This document shows, in pieces, positions 17,933 through 25,530 of a stretch of DNA of 41,323 bases. This DNA comes from JBFMDN01 sp040753915. GTDB taxonomy: Bacteria; Desulfobacterota; Desulfomonilia; Desulfomonilales; Desulfomonilaceae. Location of the stretch: the NCBI GenBank assembly GCA_040753915.1, contig JBFMDN010000053.1, positions 1 through 41,323 on the forward strand. Direction: 5' to 3'. Under the pieces are notes generated by a model that worked only from the letters and a program-made list of their open reading frames with translations, did no database searches and was not told the origin of the DNA. The translations under genes and the position numbers were made by a program. Within the stretch, counting starts at the first letter, position 1, and every line of letters starts with the position of its first letter.

Positions 17933-18270
17933 TCGAATAATCCTCCGCGACCATGCCGCGGTGCATTGCATACGCGAAGTATTCATAGCACTTGAAAGCT
18001 CTAGGGAATCTCATCGAGAATTGCACAAGCGGCACAGCCCATCGAAGAGCCATAGCGACCTGTTGCACACGCGGATGCCGCGCTCCATTCGACAGAGCTG
18101 CGCCGCCTGCTCGAAGCTCGCTAATGACTCGCTCGAATTGCCAATAATAACCTAATATAGCAAGGGTGCTAAGGTGATCGCCATGATTTTTTCCAGGGGG
18201 CGCCTTTGCGTCGGAATACGATTCGGGTGAGGAGATTTTTCTTGACAATGATTCTGGAAAGAACTCTCAC

Positions 18271-18700
18271 CAAAAAACCGACGGGAAGGTTTGTTTTGGC
18301 CTGAGATGCAAAGGGCGACAGAGGAAATACGGCGCCACGCGGTGAATATGTGTGTCAGTCATCGCAGGCGTAAGCCAATGGGCCTGTGATCGACGTCTGG
18401 TCGTGACAGATGTCGAGATTTCCCAGCAGTGCCTGTGGACCTCCTGACTTAGTGGTCGACGGCACAAATACGGTACCGTATCTGCCCCGATGTGTACGTG
18501 GTGAGCGCATCGTTCGCACTGTAGGGGCGGGCCTTGTGCCCGCCCTGGGCACCCACAAGGGGTGCCCCTACGTCGTGGCAGATTACGTGAGCGTATTTAG
18601 GAAACGGACCACTAAGCACGAGGTAGTGATATATGAGCTTAGGCGGGGTGTGCTCGGGCGTGATAGTGCCACGACAAAACAAACCGACGCGACGGTTTGG
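18271..18700. repeat. Outer inverted repeat enclosing a palindromic element
   Basis: GGTTTGTTTTG (18288-18298) is matched by an exact inverted CAAAACAAACC (18675-18685). The flanking CCGACGGGAAGG and CCGACGCGACGG are also related. The ends enclose a second inverted repeat at 18448-18616. Confidence 0.6.
18448..18616. repeat. Dispersed palindromic repeat, copy C, with a central GTAGGGGC...GCCCCTAC palindrome
   Basis: The ends CTTAGTGGTC (18448-18457) and GACCACTAAG (18607-18616) are a perfect 10-bp inverted repeat. Just inside lie AAATACGGTACCGTA-TCTGCC and GGCAGA-TTACGTGAGCGTATTT, diverged inverted copies of the core of copies A and B. The centre (18521-18571) is a long palindrome starting GTAGGGGCGGGCC and ending GGTGCCCCTAC. 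Confidence 0.7.
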
Positions 18701-18886
18701 AAATGTCCCAAGGCTTCATAGATATCCGTCATGCATATTGCATTCGACTGGGCGGCACGGACGCGGGTGATGAGAGGGGATTCAGTGAGCTCGACCGTTG
18801 ACCGGCTCCAGATTTCCGCTCGATAGTGTCGGAGTCATGGCCATAAGCTGCGGTCAATGTCGATTCATACCAACAGGAGATCGGTG

Positions 18887-19417
18887 ATGAAAGACTTCAC
18901 GATGGGCACATTGGAAGAAATTCTGGCGGACCCGGCAGCCACGTTTGAAGAGCTGAAGCCTATGCTCCGGCCGGAGGGGATCCACAATGGGATAATGCGG
19001 GTCGATCCAGACAAATGCAACAGTTGTGGCCTCTGCATGAAGAACTGTCCGTTCAGATGTTGGGAAGTGGGTGAAAACAATGTTCCAAGAATGAAAGAAG
19101 AGTACATCTGCTTCTCCTGCTTCAACTGCCTCGTTGCGTGTCCGGTGAATGCCGTGTCTGTGGTCCAGACCTTTGCTGTGAAGGATGCTTTCTTCGACAC
19201 GGATTTTCCGGGGTTCAAGATGCCTGTCGAACCCAAAGATGCTGAAGGCAAACCGGATCAGTGGACCGGGGTGGAACAGGTCATTATGAATCGCAGGAGC
19301 GTACGGAACTTCAAGAACGATCCCGTACCCGACTCTCTCATTCGCCGAATTCTGGAGGCAGGCCGCTTTGCGCCTAGGACTCCGTTACAATCTCCGGCTT
19401 CCCTTCATCATCTGTGA
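18887..19417 (+). pseudogene. Truncated ferredoxin-nitroreductase fusion
   Basis: Starts at ATG 18887 (MKDFTMGTL), 8 nt after AGGAG. The N-terminal part has two 4Fe-4S motifs, CNSCGLCMKNCP and CFSCFNCLVACP. Then comes the start of a nitroreductase domain: IMNRRSVRNFKNDPVPDSLI and RRILEAGRFAP. In the family this continues for more than 150 residues (SAxNxQPW...), but here homology stops at about 19375. The last residues, TPLQSPASLHHL, are the antisense of the 3' end of the acyl-CoA ligase gene. The FMN-binding C-terminal half is therefore missing, most simply through a deletion joining the two genes tail to tail. The remaining ferredoxin part could still be expressed. Confidence 0.75.
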
Positions 19418-20897
19418 ATCGCTTCTTGAGCTCGCGTTTCAGGATCTTGCCTGCTGGACTTTTCGGGAGCTCGCTGACCGTCACATACTCCTTGGGCACC
19501 TTGAAGGGGGACAACCGGGACTTGAGGAAAGAGCGCAACTGCTCGGGAACAATGCAATGGCCTGCTTTCGGCACGATGAACGCAGCTACCCGCTCGCCCC
19601 ACTCCCGGTCAGGGAGACCCACGATGGCACACTCCTGAACTTCGGGCCGCTCGTAGAGCACCTCCTCCACTTCCCGTGGATAGACATTCTCGCCTCCCGT
19701 GATGATCATGTCCTTGAGGCGATCCACGATATAGAGATAGCCGTGCGAGTCGAAGAGGCCGATATCGCCGGTGCGGAGCCACTGTCTCTCCCAGAAGGCG
19801 GAGGCAGTGGCCTCGGGGTCGTCCAGATAGCCTTTCATGACGTTGGGTCCACGAACACAGATTTCGCCGCTTTCTCCCTCAACCACCTGCTTTCCCGATC
19901 CATCGCGGATCTGGATTTCCACCCCATGGATGGTCTGTCCCACCGATCCGACAACGTGTTTGTAGTAATGATTGTACGTAAGCGGCATGGCCTCCGTCAT
20001 GCCGTAGCTCTCTGCGATGGTCAGACCGGTGCATTGCTTCCACTGCTTGACGATTTCCATCGCCATGCTTGCTGCCGCAGAAAAACAGTAGCGTAGTCTG
20101 CCCAGCCTCCGTCTCAGATCGTGCACGCTCAAGAGGCGGACATACAGCGTGGGCACCGCAAAGAACTTGGTCACGCGGCCGGCCTCCATTACCTCCAAGA
20201 CCTGATCCATGTCAAAAGCGGGCAGGAGCTCCACGCAGCCACCGCTCATAATCGTGGCATTTAAGATGTGCATTTGGCCGAAGACGTGGTTAAAGGGCAA
20301 GAAGCAGAGGGCAACGTCGTGCTCCGTAGACCGTTCGTAGAAAGCCACGCTATGACTTGAAAACGTTATGCTTTCGTGGCTCAGCATCACTCCCTTGGAG
20401 AGCCCCGTAGTGCCCCCGGTGTAGAGAATGGCCGCGGTATCTCCTCGATCCCTGTCGATTGCCCGAAACGCTCCCGACCCCATTTCAATGAGGTTGGTGA
20501 GCTCTATGTCGCCCCCTGGGCAAATTACTTTTTCCAGTCCTCCGGAGCCCTTCAATTTTTCCAGCGCTTGCAGCTTGGAGCCCCCTGCGAAAATGACTCG
20601 CGCTCTTGAATGGTTGACAAGCTTGTGGAGCTCATTTCCCGTGAGCAAGGCCGAAAGGGTGACTGCAACTGCACCTGCCTTCAGAACACCATAATAGAAA
20701 ACGATCCAGTCGCTCGAGTTTGGCGCACAGAGGCCGATGTGCATTCCGGGCTTGACGCCCATCTTGATGAGGCTCGTAGCGACTCGATTGGCCTGCTCGT
20801 TCAGGTGGGCATACGTCATCTCGAAGTTCGCTTGGCGAACCGCCGGTCGATTCGGAAAGAAGTACGCGGCAATCTCCAGATTATGCGCGAAATTCAT
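19374..20897 (-). CDS. AMP-forming acyl-CoA ligase (long-chain fatty-acid-CoA ligase family)
   Basis: A 507-aa ligase that should activate a carboxylic acid as acyl-AMP and transfer it to CoA. Motifs in order: P-loop ILYTGGTTGLSKGVMLSHES, ESYGMTEAMP, GDIGLFDSHGYLYIVDR with the RLKDMIITGGENVYP hinge, and the C-terminal SPAGKILKREL with its catalytic Lys near 484. The start is ATG 20897 (MNFAHNLEIA), 7 nt after GAGGTG; the frame runs open to 21035 but the extra residues do not match the family. The length is normal, so the enzyme looks intact although it abuts the truncated nitroreductase gene at its 3' end. Exact substrate unknown; a medium- or long-chain fatty acid is the usual assignment. 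Confidence 0.85.
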   Translation of the reverse strand: MNFAHNLEIAAYFFPNRPAVRQANFEMTYAHLNEQANRVATSLIKMGVKPGMHIGLCAPNSSDWIVFYYGVLKAGAVAVTLSALLTGNELHKLVNHSRARVIFAGGSKLQALEKLKGSGGLEKVICPGGDIELTNLIEMGSGAFRAIDRDRGDTAAILYTGGTTGLSKGVMLSHESITFSSHSVAFYERSTEHDVALCFLPFNHVFGQMHILNATIMSGGCVELLPAFDMDQVLEVMEAGRVTKFFAVPTLYVRLLSVHDLRRRLGRLRYCFSAAASMAMEIVKQWKQCTGLTIAESYGMTEAMPLTYNHYYKHVVGSVGQTIHGVEIQIRDGSGKQVVEGESGEICVRGPNVMKGYLDDPEATASAFWERQWLRTGDIGLFDSHGYLYIVDRLKDMIITGGENVYPREVEEVLYERPEVQECAIVGLPDREWGERVAAFIVPKAGHCIVPEQLRSFLKSRLSPFKVPKEYVTVSELPKSPAGKILKRELKKRFTDDEGKPEIVTES

Positions 20898-21161
20898 GCA
20901 AAGCACCTCAGAGAGAGTTGGTCGGAGGATACCGCGATGCCACGTTCCTCTCAAGGGTTTGGAGGAAGCGCTCGGGTCTTTAAGCGCCTCGGACCGCGGT
21001 AACCTCTCGTTTCGGAGCCCAGCTAATAGGAGCAATGTGGCGGAGGGTTCACTGAACGCGTTTCAGACGCCTACAGATTGCACTCGTAGTACCGCAGCAC
21101 ACGTCAAGACGATCCAACTGAGCACCTCCCTCCCACAACTGAATCATCTTGAAAAAAAGTG

Positions 21162-21191
21162 TTGACAAGGGCTCGCAGTCCGGAGTAAATC
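21162..21191 (+). promoter_or_regulatory. Probable promoter of the Rrf2 regulator gene
   Basis: Perfect -35 TTGACA (21162-21167), 18-bp spacer, -10-like TAAATC (21186-21191), about 40 bp before the ATG at 21232. AT-rich sequence between it and the start could hold the regulator's own operator, but no clear inverted repeat is seen. Confidence 0.5.
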
Positions 21192-21231
21192 TTAACTGAA
21201 TCGGTCGAAATAGTAATATTGGAACCATCCC

Positions 21232-21681
21232 ATGGCGATCTCTCAAAAATCTCAATATGCTGTGAGGGCTGTCTTTGAACTGGCAAAGCGCCAAGGAAAG
21301 GGAGCCGTCAAGATCGGTGAAGTGGCGCAAGCCCAGGGAATCCCCCCACGGTTCTTGGAGAACATTTTGAACCATCTAAAGGGCGGGGGATTTGTCGAGT
21401 CGCTTCGAGGTAAGGACGGAGGGTATCTGCTGGCTCGCCCGGCCGACAAGCTCACTGTCGGAGAGATCTTGAGGTTTGTCGAAGGGCCTCTCTCACCGGT
21501 AGAGTGTAGAATTCCTGGAAAGAAGGACCTTTGTTCGATGTACGGACGTTGCGCCTTTCTGTCGCTATGGGAGCGGGCGGAAAAAGCGCTTGAACAGGTC
21601 TACGATAGTACGACCTTCCAAGAGCTCGTGGTGGAGGAAGCCAATCTCTGTCAGAACCGTGCTCCAGACTATTCCATTTAG
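21232..21681 (+). CDS. Rrf2 family transcriptional regulator, likely Fe-S or cysteine responsive
   Basis: A 149-aa Rrf2 protein: N-terminal winged helix (KSQYAVRAVFELAK, KIGEVAQAQGIPPRFLENIL, GGFVESLRGKDGGYLLARP) and three cysteines, C92, C101 and C107, in the position used by IscR and relatives to hold an Fe-S cluster (slightly wider spacing than IscR). It precedes a cysteine-synthase remnant and a transsulfuration enzyme, so it probably controls sulfur amino acid genes in response to cysteine or Fe-S status. That is inferred from context. The Shine-Dalgarno is weak (TTGGAACC). Confidence 0.85.
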   Translation: MAISQKSQYAVRAVFELAKRQGKGAVKIGEVAQAQGIPPRFLENILNHLKGGGFVESLRGKDGGYLLARPADKLTVGEILRFVEGPLSPVECRIPGKKDLCSMYGRCAFLSLWERAEKALEQVYDSTTFQELVVEEANLCQNRAPDYSI

Positions 21682-21729
21682 TTGAGCCGGCGTAGTAGCA
21701 GGTATTCTAATTCCCGGTCAGTGAAATCA

Positions 21730-21855
21730 ACCGCAGCGGTCACCGTCCGAGTGGCCGCACGGCCGGAGAACAAGGACAAGCTTATCGTAACTGTGCTTCC
21801 CGATGCAGGGGAACGCTATTTTTCAACGGTTTTGTTTGAAGGTATTCAGGCTTGA
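21730..21855 (+). pseudogene. 3' remnant of cysteine synthase (cysK-like)
   Basis: A short frame ending at TGA 21853-21855 reads VAARPENKDKLIVTVLPD then AGERYFSTVLFEGIQA. This is the conserved C-terminus of O-acetylserine sulfhydrylases (VAxRPENxxKxIVxxLPDxGERYLSTxLF). Before residue STAAVTVRVAA the similarity fades, and the rest of the gene, including the PLP lysine, is absent: the Rrf2 gene ends only 48 bp upstream. A deletion has removed about seven-eighths of the gene. It suggests an ancestral order of Rrf2 - cysteine synthase - PLP transsulfuration enzyme. Confidence 0.75.
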
Positions 21856-21896
21856 TCCCATCTACAAGCCTTATGCATTACTGCAAAGGAGCAAGC

Positions 21897-23039
21897 ATGC
21901 GCTTCGAAACATTGGCCATTCACGCTGGACAAGGAAAGGACCCCACGTACGGAGCGGTGATGACACCGATCTATCAGACTTCGACCTTCGCGTTCCAAGG
22001 CGTCAATCGACCGGGTGAGTTCGATTACTCACGGAGCGGCAACCCCACCCGCAAGGCACTGGAGGACTGTCTCGCGGCTTTGGAAGGCGGCACCGCTGGC
22101 TTCGTTTTCTCCACCGGAATGGCAGCGGAAACGACCGTGCTTGACATGTACGGTCCTGGGGACCACTTGGTCGTCCACAATGACCTCTATGGGGGAACGT
22201 ACCGCCTGTTGGTGAATGTGACGCAAAAGCACGGAGTTGAGGTAGAGTTCGTGAACCTGCGGGACCTGGACTTGTTGCGCAAAGCCATTCGGCCTGACAC
22301 CAGGGCAATATGGACCGAGACTCCGACGAACCCCCTCATGAATATCTTGGACCTGTCGGCAATCGCGGACATCGCACGCAAGCACAAAGTTGTAACGATC
22401 TGCGACAACACATTTCTCTCACCCTATTTTCAGCGCCCTCTCGAGCTCGGCATCGACGTGGTAGTGCACTCGACTACGAAGTACATCAACGGCCATTCCG
22501 ATGTTGTGGGCGGCGCGATCGTGGTGAAAGACCCAGAACTGGCCGAAAAAATTAAGTTCCTTCAGAATGCTCTCGGCACGTGCGCTGGCCCTATGGACTG
22601 TTTCCTCGTTCTGCGCGGCGTCAAGACCTTGGGGATTCGTATGGAGGCGCATAATCGGAATGCCCTGGCTGTCGCACAGTGGTTGGAGAATCATCCCAAG
22701 GTGGAGCGGGTACTGCATCCCGGTCTCGAAAGTCACCCGCAGCACGAGCTGGCTCAGCGGCAAATGACCGGTTGCGGGGGCACCTTCTCTTTCTGCGTCA
22801 AGGGAGGGGAGGAGGAAGCGTTCCGCCTGCTCGGTGCCGTCCAACTGTTCACCCTGGCGGAGTCCCTGGGGGGAGTAGAGTCTCTGATCGAGCACCCCTG
22901 GTCCATGACCCACGTCTCAATGCCGGAAGATATCCGCAGCTTCATGGGGATTACGCGCAACATGATTCGAATTTCGGTGGGGATCGAGCACGTCGACGAT
23001 CAGATTGCCGATCTGGATGCGGCATTCAAGAAGGTCTGA
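21897..23039 (+). CDS. Cys/Met metabolism PLP enzyme (cystathionine gamma-synthase/lyase family)
   Basis: A 380-aa fold-type I PLP enzyme. It starts at ATG 21897 (MRFETLAIHAGQ), 6 nt after AAAGGAGC. Family motifs: PIYQTSTF, YSRSGNPTRKALE, FSTGMAAETTVL, TPTNPLMNILDL, CDNTFLSPYFQRPLELGID and STTKYINGHSDVVGG with the PLP lysine K195; then SLGGVESLIEHPWSMTH near the end. It catalyses beta/gamma-elimination or replacement on cystathionine or related substrates. Lyase, synthase and O-acyl-homoserine sulfhydrylase cannot be separated by eye. With the cysteine-synthase remnant just upstream, reverse transsulfuration (cystathionine gamma-lyase) is a reasonable guess. Confidence 0.85.
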   Translation: MRFETLAIHAGQGKDPTYGAVMTPIYQTSTFAFQGVNRPGEFDYSRSGNPTRKALEDCLAALEGGTAGFVFSTGMAAETTVLDMYGPGDHLVVHNDLYGGTYRLLVNVTQKHGVEVEFVNLRDLDLLRKAIRPDTRAIWTETPTNPLMNILDLSAIADIARKHKVVTICDNTFLSPYFQRPLELGIDVVVHSTTKYINGHSDVVGGAIVVKDPELAEKIKFLQNALGTCAGPMDCFLVLRGVKTLGIRMEAHNRNALAVAQWLENHPKVERVLHPGLESHPQHELAQRQMTGCGGTFSFCVKGGEEEAFRLLGAVQLFTLAESLGGVESLIEHPWSMTHVSMPEDIRSFMGITRNMIRISVGIEHVDDQIADLDAAFKKV

Positions 23040-23323
23040 TCGCAATTTCATGTTCCCGGCTCGATCGCCCTTGAAGAACGCGGGTCGAATAGTTAGGTGC
23101 GCTGGGAAAAACCGCCAGGGACTTGTGTATGTCGAAGGGATCAGGCTAGGCTTAGCCAAAAATCTGTGCCTCACGGCACGGCTCCCCCGTACGATCCGGA
23201 ACATGATGAACAAACAACACGCCTGAGCACGCACAAGAAGTGGTCCTTCCTCATGCGAGCTCCTTGAGTATCCGGAGTTGATTCCCACCGCACGGGATAC
23301 AGGGTTGGAGCTTTCCGACTGGA

Positions 23324-23758
23324 TCACCGACCGGCCCGAGGCAGATCCCAACGGAGCTGAGAGAAGCGAGCATAATCCCGATCGAGTGTGATCCATTCAC
23401 ATCCGGACTCGATGGCCAGTGCTGCCAACCAGGCATCCGGCACCAAATTACCGCGAGCGTCCGATTCGATGCACAGCCGGGTGAAAATATCCCAGTGACG
23501 CTCGCCCGGTCGAACGATCACACAATGGGGCTGTCCAAGGAGGATGGAGCAGAACTGCAGCACTTCATGCAAGTTGCTCGGGTTGACGAAGACCTTCGGA
23601 TGCGTCGTAACCCGAACCACGCTACCGAGAACTTGAGGTGCCATCCCGTAGCGAGCTTCGCCGTTAACCACGCGATCCAGCCACGCTCGGCATGTCTCAT
23701 GGTGAGGAGAATCGGACCTGAAGGCATGGACAAGAACGTTGACGTCGGGGAGGATCAT
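23324..23758 (-). CDS. VapC-type PIN-domain toxin
   Basis: A 144-aa PIN-domain ribonuclease of the VapC type. The N-terminal strand MILPDVNVLVHAFRSD carries the first metal-binding Asp (D5); later acidic residues lie in LVPDAWLAALAIESGCEWITLDRDYARF, typical of the third and fourth active-site positions. Its start overlaps the stop of the upstream antitoxin gene by 4 bp (ATGA), the usual arrangement. It should cut RNA, often tRNA, when free of antitoxin. Nothing looks broken. Confidence 0.85.
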   Translation of the reverse strand: MILPDVNVLVHAFRSDSPHHETCRAWLDRVVNGEARYGMAPQVLGSVVRVTTHPKVFVNPSNLHEVLQFCSILLGQPHCVIVRPGERHWDIFTRLCIESDARGNLVPDAWLAALAIESGCEWITLDRDYARFSQLRWDLPRAGR

Positions 23759-23994
23759 GGCTTTTCCATGACCTCTTCCAAGTCGCAGGACCGGTTGATA
23801 TCAACTCCAGGCAGAACCCAGCCGGAAGCCTTGGACACCGGCAACTGCACCCGCTCCCGGTGACTTGGCTTCGGTTCGCTGAGGACAAGGGCCAACCCCT
23901 CTTCTATGATGGAGGTTAAGGTCCGACCCTCATGTGCTGCTCGCTTCTTGGCGCGCTTCAGCAGGTCGTCGTTAATTCTCACAGTTGTTCTCAT
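23755..23994 (-). CDS. VapB-type antitoxin (ribbon-helix-helix)
   Basis: A 79-aa protein starting MRTTVRINDDLLKRAKKRA, with GRTLTSIIEEGLALVL, the beta-strand plus two-helix signature of ribbon-helix-helix DNA-binding antitoxins. The C-terminal part (LPGVDINRSCDLEEVMEKP) would wrap the toxin. It overlaps vapC by 4 bp and should repress its own promoter. Confidence 0.8.
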   Translation of the reverse strand: MRTTVRINDDLLKRAKKRAAHEGRTLTSIIEEGLALVLSEPKPSHRERVQLPVSKASGWVLPGVDINRSCDLEEVMEKP

Positions 23995-24106
23995 ACATCA
24001 AAACATACCGTTTGCGCATCAGTATGTCAAGATACCTATCGAAGCTTCCGGTGGTGAGGTCGGCAATTCCGTCTGTTTTCGCGCTTCTTAGGCTTTGTCG
24101 TTCTTC

Positions 24107-24320
24107 CTTAGTACAGGATTTCATAAGTACGGTCACGTATTTGGGGAACTGCTCCCTTAAATGGAGGGCAGGTTTGAAACCTGCCCCTACTGTGGGGTGG
24201 AGCGTTGATCGTTGCGGTAGAAGTGCCGGAGCGCAGATGTAGGAGCGGGTTTCAAACCCGCCCTTCCCTGAACAAGGCTGAAGCCAATACGCGACCACAT
24301 CTGTGAAACGGTGTACTTAG
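24107..24320. repeat. Dispersed palindromic repeat, copy B
   Basis: The ends are CTTAGTAC (24107-24114) and GTACTTAG (24313-24320), flanking related arms: GGATTTCATAAGTACGGTCACGTATTTGGG on the left, and TACGCGACCACATCTGTGAAACG, inverted, on the right. Inside are two further perfect palindromes: GGGCAGGTTTGAAACC-TGCCC at 24166-24186 and GCGGGTTTCAAACCCGC at 24245-24261. The left arm is an inverted near-copy of 5621-5650. Confidence 0.75.
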
Positions 24321-24490
24321 TTCCCCCGACGATTGGCGACGCCACGCCGGGACACGGGGAGAAAAGGACTCATTTAAGAAGGCTTCACCTCACCCTCTGC
24401 GACCGCTATCTGGTCCGGGGCATCGATATGATGAAGCTCAACACGGGTGAGACGGAGATATGGTCAAGAAGCGATGGTCGCAGAGAGTAA

Positions 24491-24716
24491 TCAGAGGGTA
24501 TCGAGGAAATCCTGTGGGGAGACCCCGGCTTGTTTCAGTATTGCGCGCAGCGTTCCGACCGCCAGTTCGCGGTGCAACGGGACCACGCACCCAATGGCAG
24601 CTTCCGGCATTTTCTTCAGCACAACGTGACTCCCCCGTTGCCTGGTTTGTACAAATCGTAAGCACTCCAGCGCTCGAAATAGCAGCTTTTCCTGAGACCC
24701 GCTTCAGCTCAACCAT
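24491..24716 (-). pseudogene. hicA: HicA-type toxin gene with a one-base frameshift
   Basis: Begins at ATG 24716 as MVELKRVSGK, then the frame is lost. In the next frame it continues KLLFRALECLRFVQTRQ, RGSHVVLKKMPEA, VVPLHRELAVGTLRAIL and KQAGVSPQDFLDTL to TGA at 24491-24493. This is the whole HicA double-stranded-RNA-binding-type fold, including the catalytic His in GSHVV. One extra A in the AAAA run (minus strand; TTTT at 24687-24690) explains the break. The start overlaps the HicB stop by 8 bp. Either a sequencing indel or a natural inactivation of the toxin. Confidence 0.75.
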
Positions 24717-24918
24717 ATGTCGCTTCAAAAGTCGTCATAATTACTCTGGTATGTTCTGGAGGAGGGAATTCCTCAAGATATAGTTCTGTGGCCTCCTTGA
24801 GATTGGCGAGAGCTTCCTCCACTGTATCGCCTTGGCTCACCGTACCTACCTCAGGGCACTCGGCGACGAAAAGGTCTGCTTCTTTGTGAATGACCGCGGT
24901 AAAGGTTCGTTCAGACAT
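24709..24918 (-). CDS. hicB: HicB-type antitoxin
   Basis: A 69-aa HicB domain protein: MSERTFTAVIHKEADLFVAE, CPEVGTVSQGDTVEEALANL and KEATELYLEEF. The start is ATG 24918, after AGGAGTGATG; a longer frame to 25050 lacks family similarity and overlaps the next TA remnant. There is no C-terminal DNA-binding domain, as in short HicB proteins. It neutralises HicA, encoded just downstream with an 8-bp overlap but frameshifted here. Confidence 0.8.
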   Translation of the reverse strand: MSERTFTAVIHKEADLFVAECPEVGTVSQGDTVEEALANLKEATELYLEEFPPPEHTRVIMTTFEATYG

Positions 24919-24982
24919 GCGATCATCACTCCTGCACATGATCATACAAGCCGTTGCCAAAGGTTTCAATCCTCGTTGATCC

Positions 24983-25223
24983 TCATTGGCCCTCGACAGG
25001 ACTCTGTTTACCCCTGTCGGACTCTGGTTGATACTTTGCAAGCAGCTCACGGATTGCAGTGACCAGAGCAGTTGGTACTTCCATCACCGTGAGCGCCTCG
25101 TCTTGAAGTGCAGCTTCGTCTTCTGCAACCGCTTCGTCTTCAGTTTGCTCCTCAATAGTGCTTAAGCACTGTCCTCACACGCTCTTCATTCCACCCTGGC
25201 GGGACCTCGTTCCCTTTCATCAT
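24983..25223 (-). pseudogene. Frameshifted antitoxin of an uncharacterised TA pair
   Basis: From ATG 25223: MMKGNEVPPGWNEERVRTVLKHY then a stop. One base later the frame continues EEQTEDEAVAEDEAALQDE and ALTVMEVPTALVTAIRELLA to TGA at 24983-24985. This matches a small acidic antitoxin family I know from its pattern GWxEeRVrxVLxHYExQTEEEAVAEDEAA...VPxELVPAIRELIA; the name is uncertain. A surplus T on the minus strand (AA at 25154-25155) explains the break. The start overlaps the end of the toxin remnant. Confidence 0.55.
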
Positions 25224-25414
25224 GTGCCCTTCCTGCGCCGCCGCCTATACGCGGTTAACGGTTTTCCGGACAATTCATAAGCGATGATCACAAAGACGCT
25301 GTCCGGCCTTGGATCTGGCACACAAATGACCCTCAAGTATCTCCCCCGCGTCCTACCCAAAAATGAGTGTACACGATGCGAGATTTCTCGGCTATACCAC
25401 CGGTTGATTTCGTG
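25220..25414 (-). pseudogene. 5'-truncated toxin of the same uncharacterised TA pair
   Basis: After an in-frame TAG at 25415-25417 the frame reads HEINRWYSREISHRVHSFLG, RTRGRYLRVICVPDPRPDS and VFVIIAYELSGKPLTAYRRR to TGA at 25220-25222. The GRYLRVIxVPDPxPxSVFVITAYELxGKPLxAYRRRRR pattern is that of a small RelE/DUF4258-like toxin normally paired with the acidic antitoxin found just downstream. The upstream sequence does not give a start in frame, so the N-terminus is lost or also frameshifted. Family naming is uncertain. Confidence 0.5.
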
Positions 25415-25530
25415 CTATGGCGTGTTCTGGAAGAAGGGGGTGCGTCTTTGAATCCAGAAGTGTTTGACATTCTCGTCCACCCAAGGCCCCGACTCGTGGG
25501 GGAACTGAAAACTGAGAGGAGTACTAACCC

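Larger units (their letters stand above)
17933..18886. other. Long intergenic region with nested inverted repeats, no supported gene
   Basis: About 950 bp between divergent genes. Bases 18271-18700 are filled by nested inverted repeats (separate entries). Reading frames in 17933-18270 look like chance frames and I name no gene there. Confidence 0.5.

Noticed and set aside
17709..18248. 179-codon minus-strand frame over the binding-protein signal region
   Set aside because: It overlaps the well-supported binding-protein gene in another phase and lacks any family feature.
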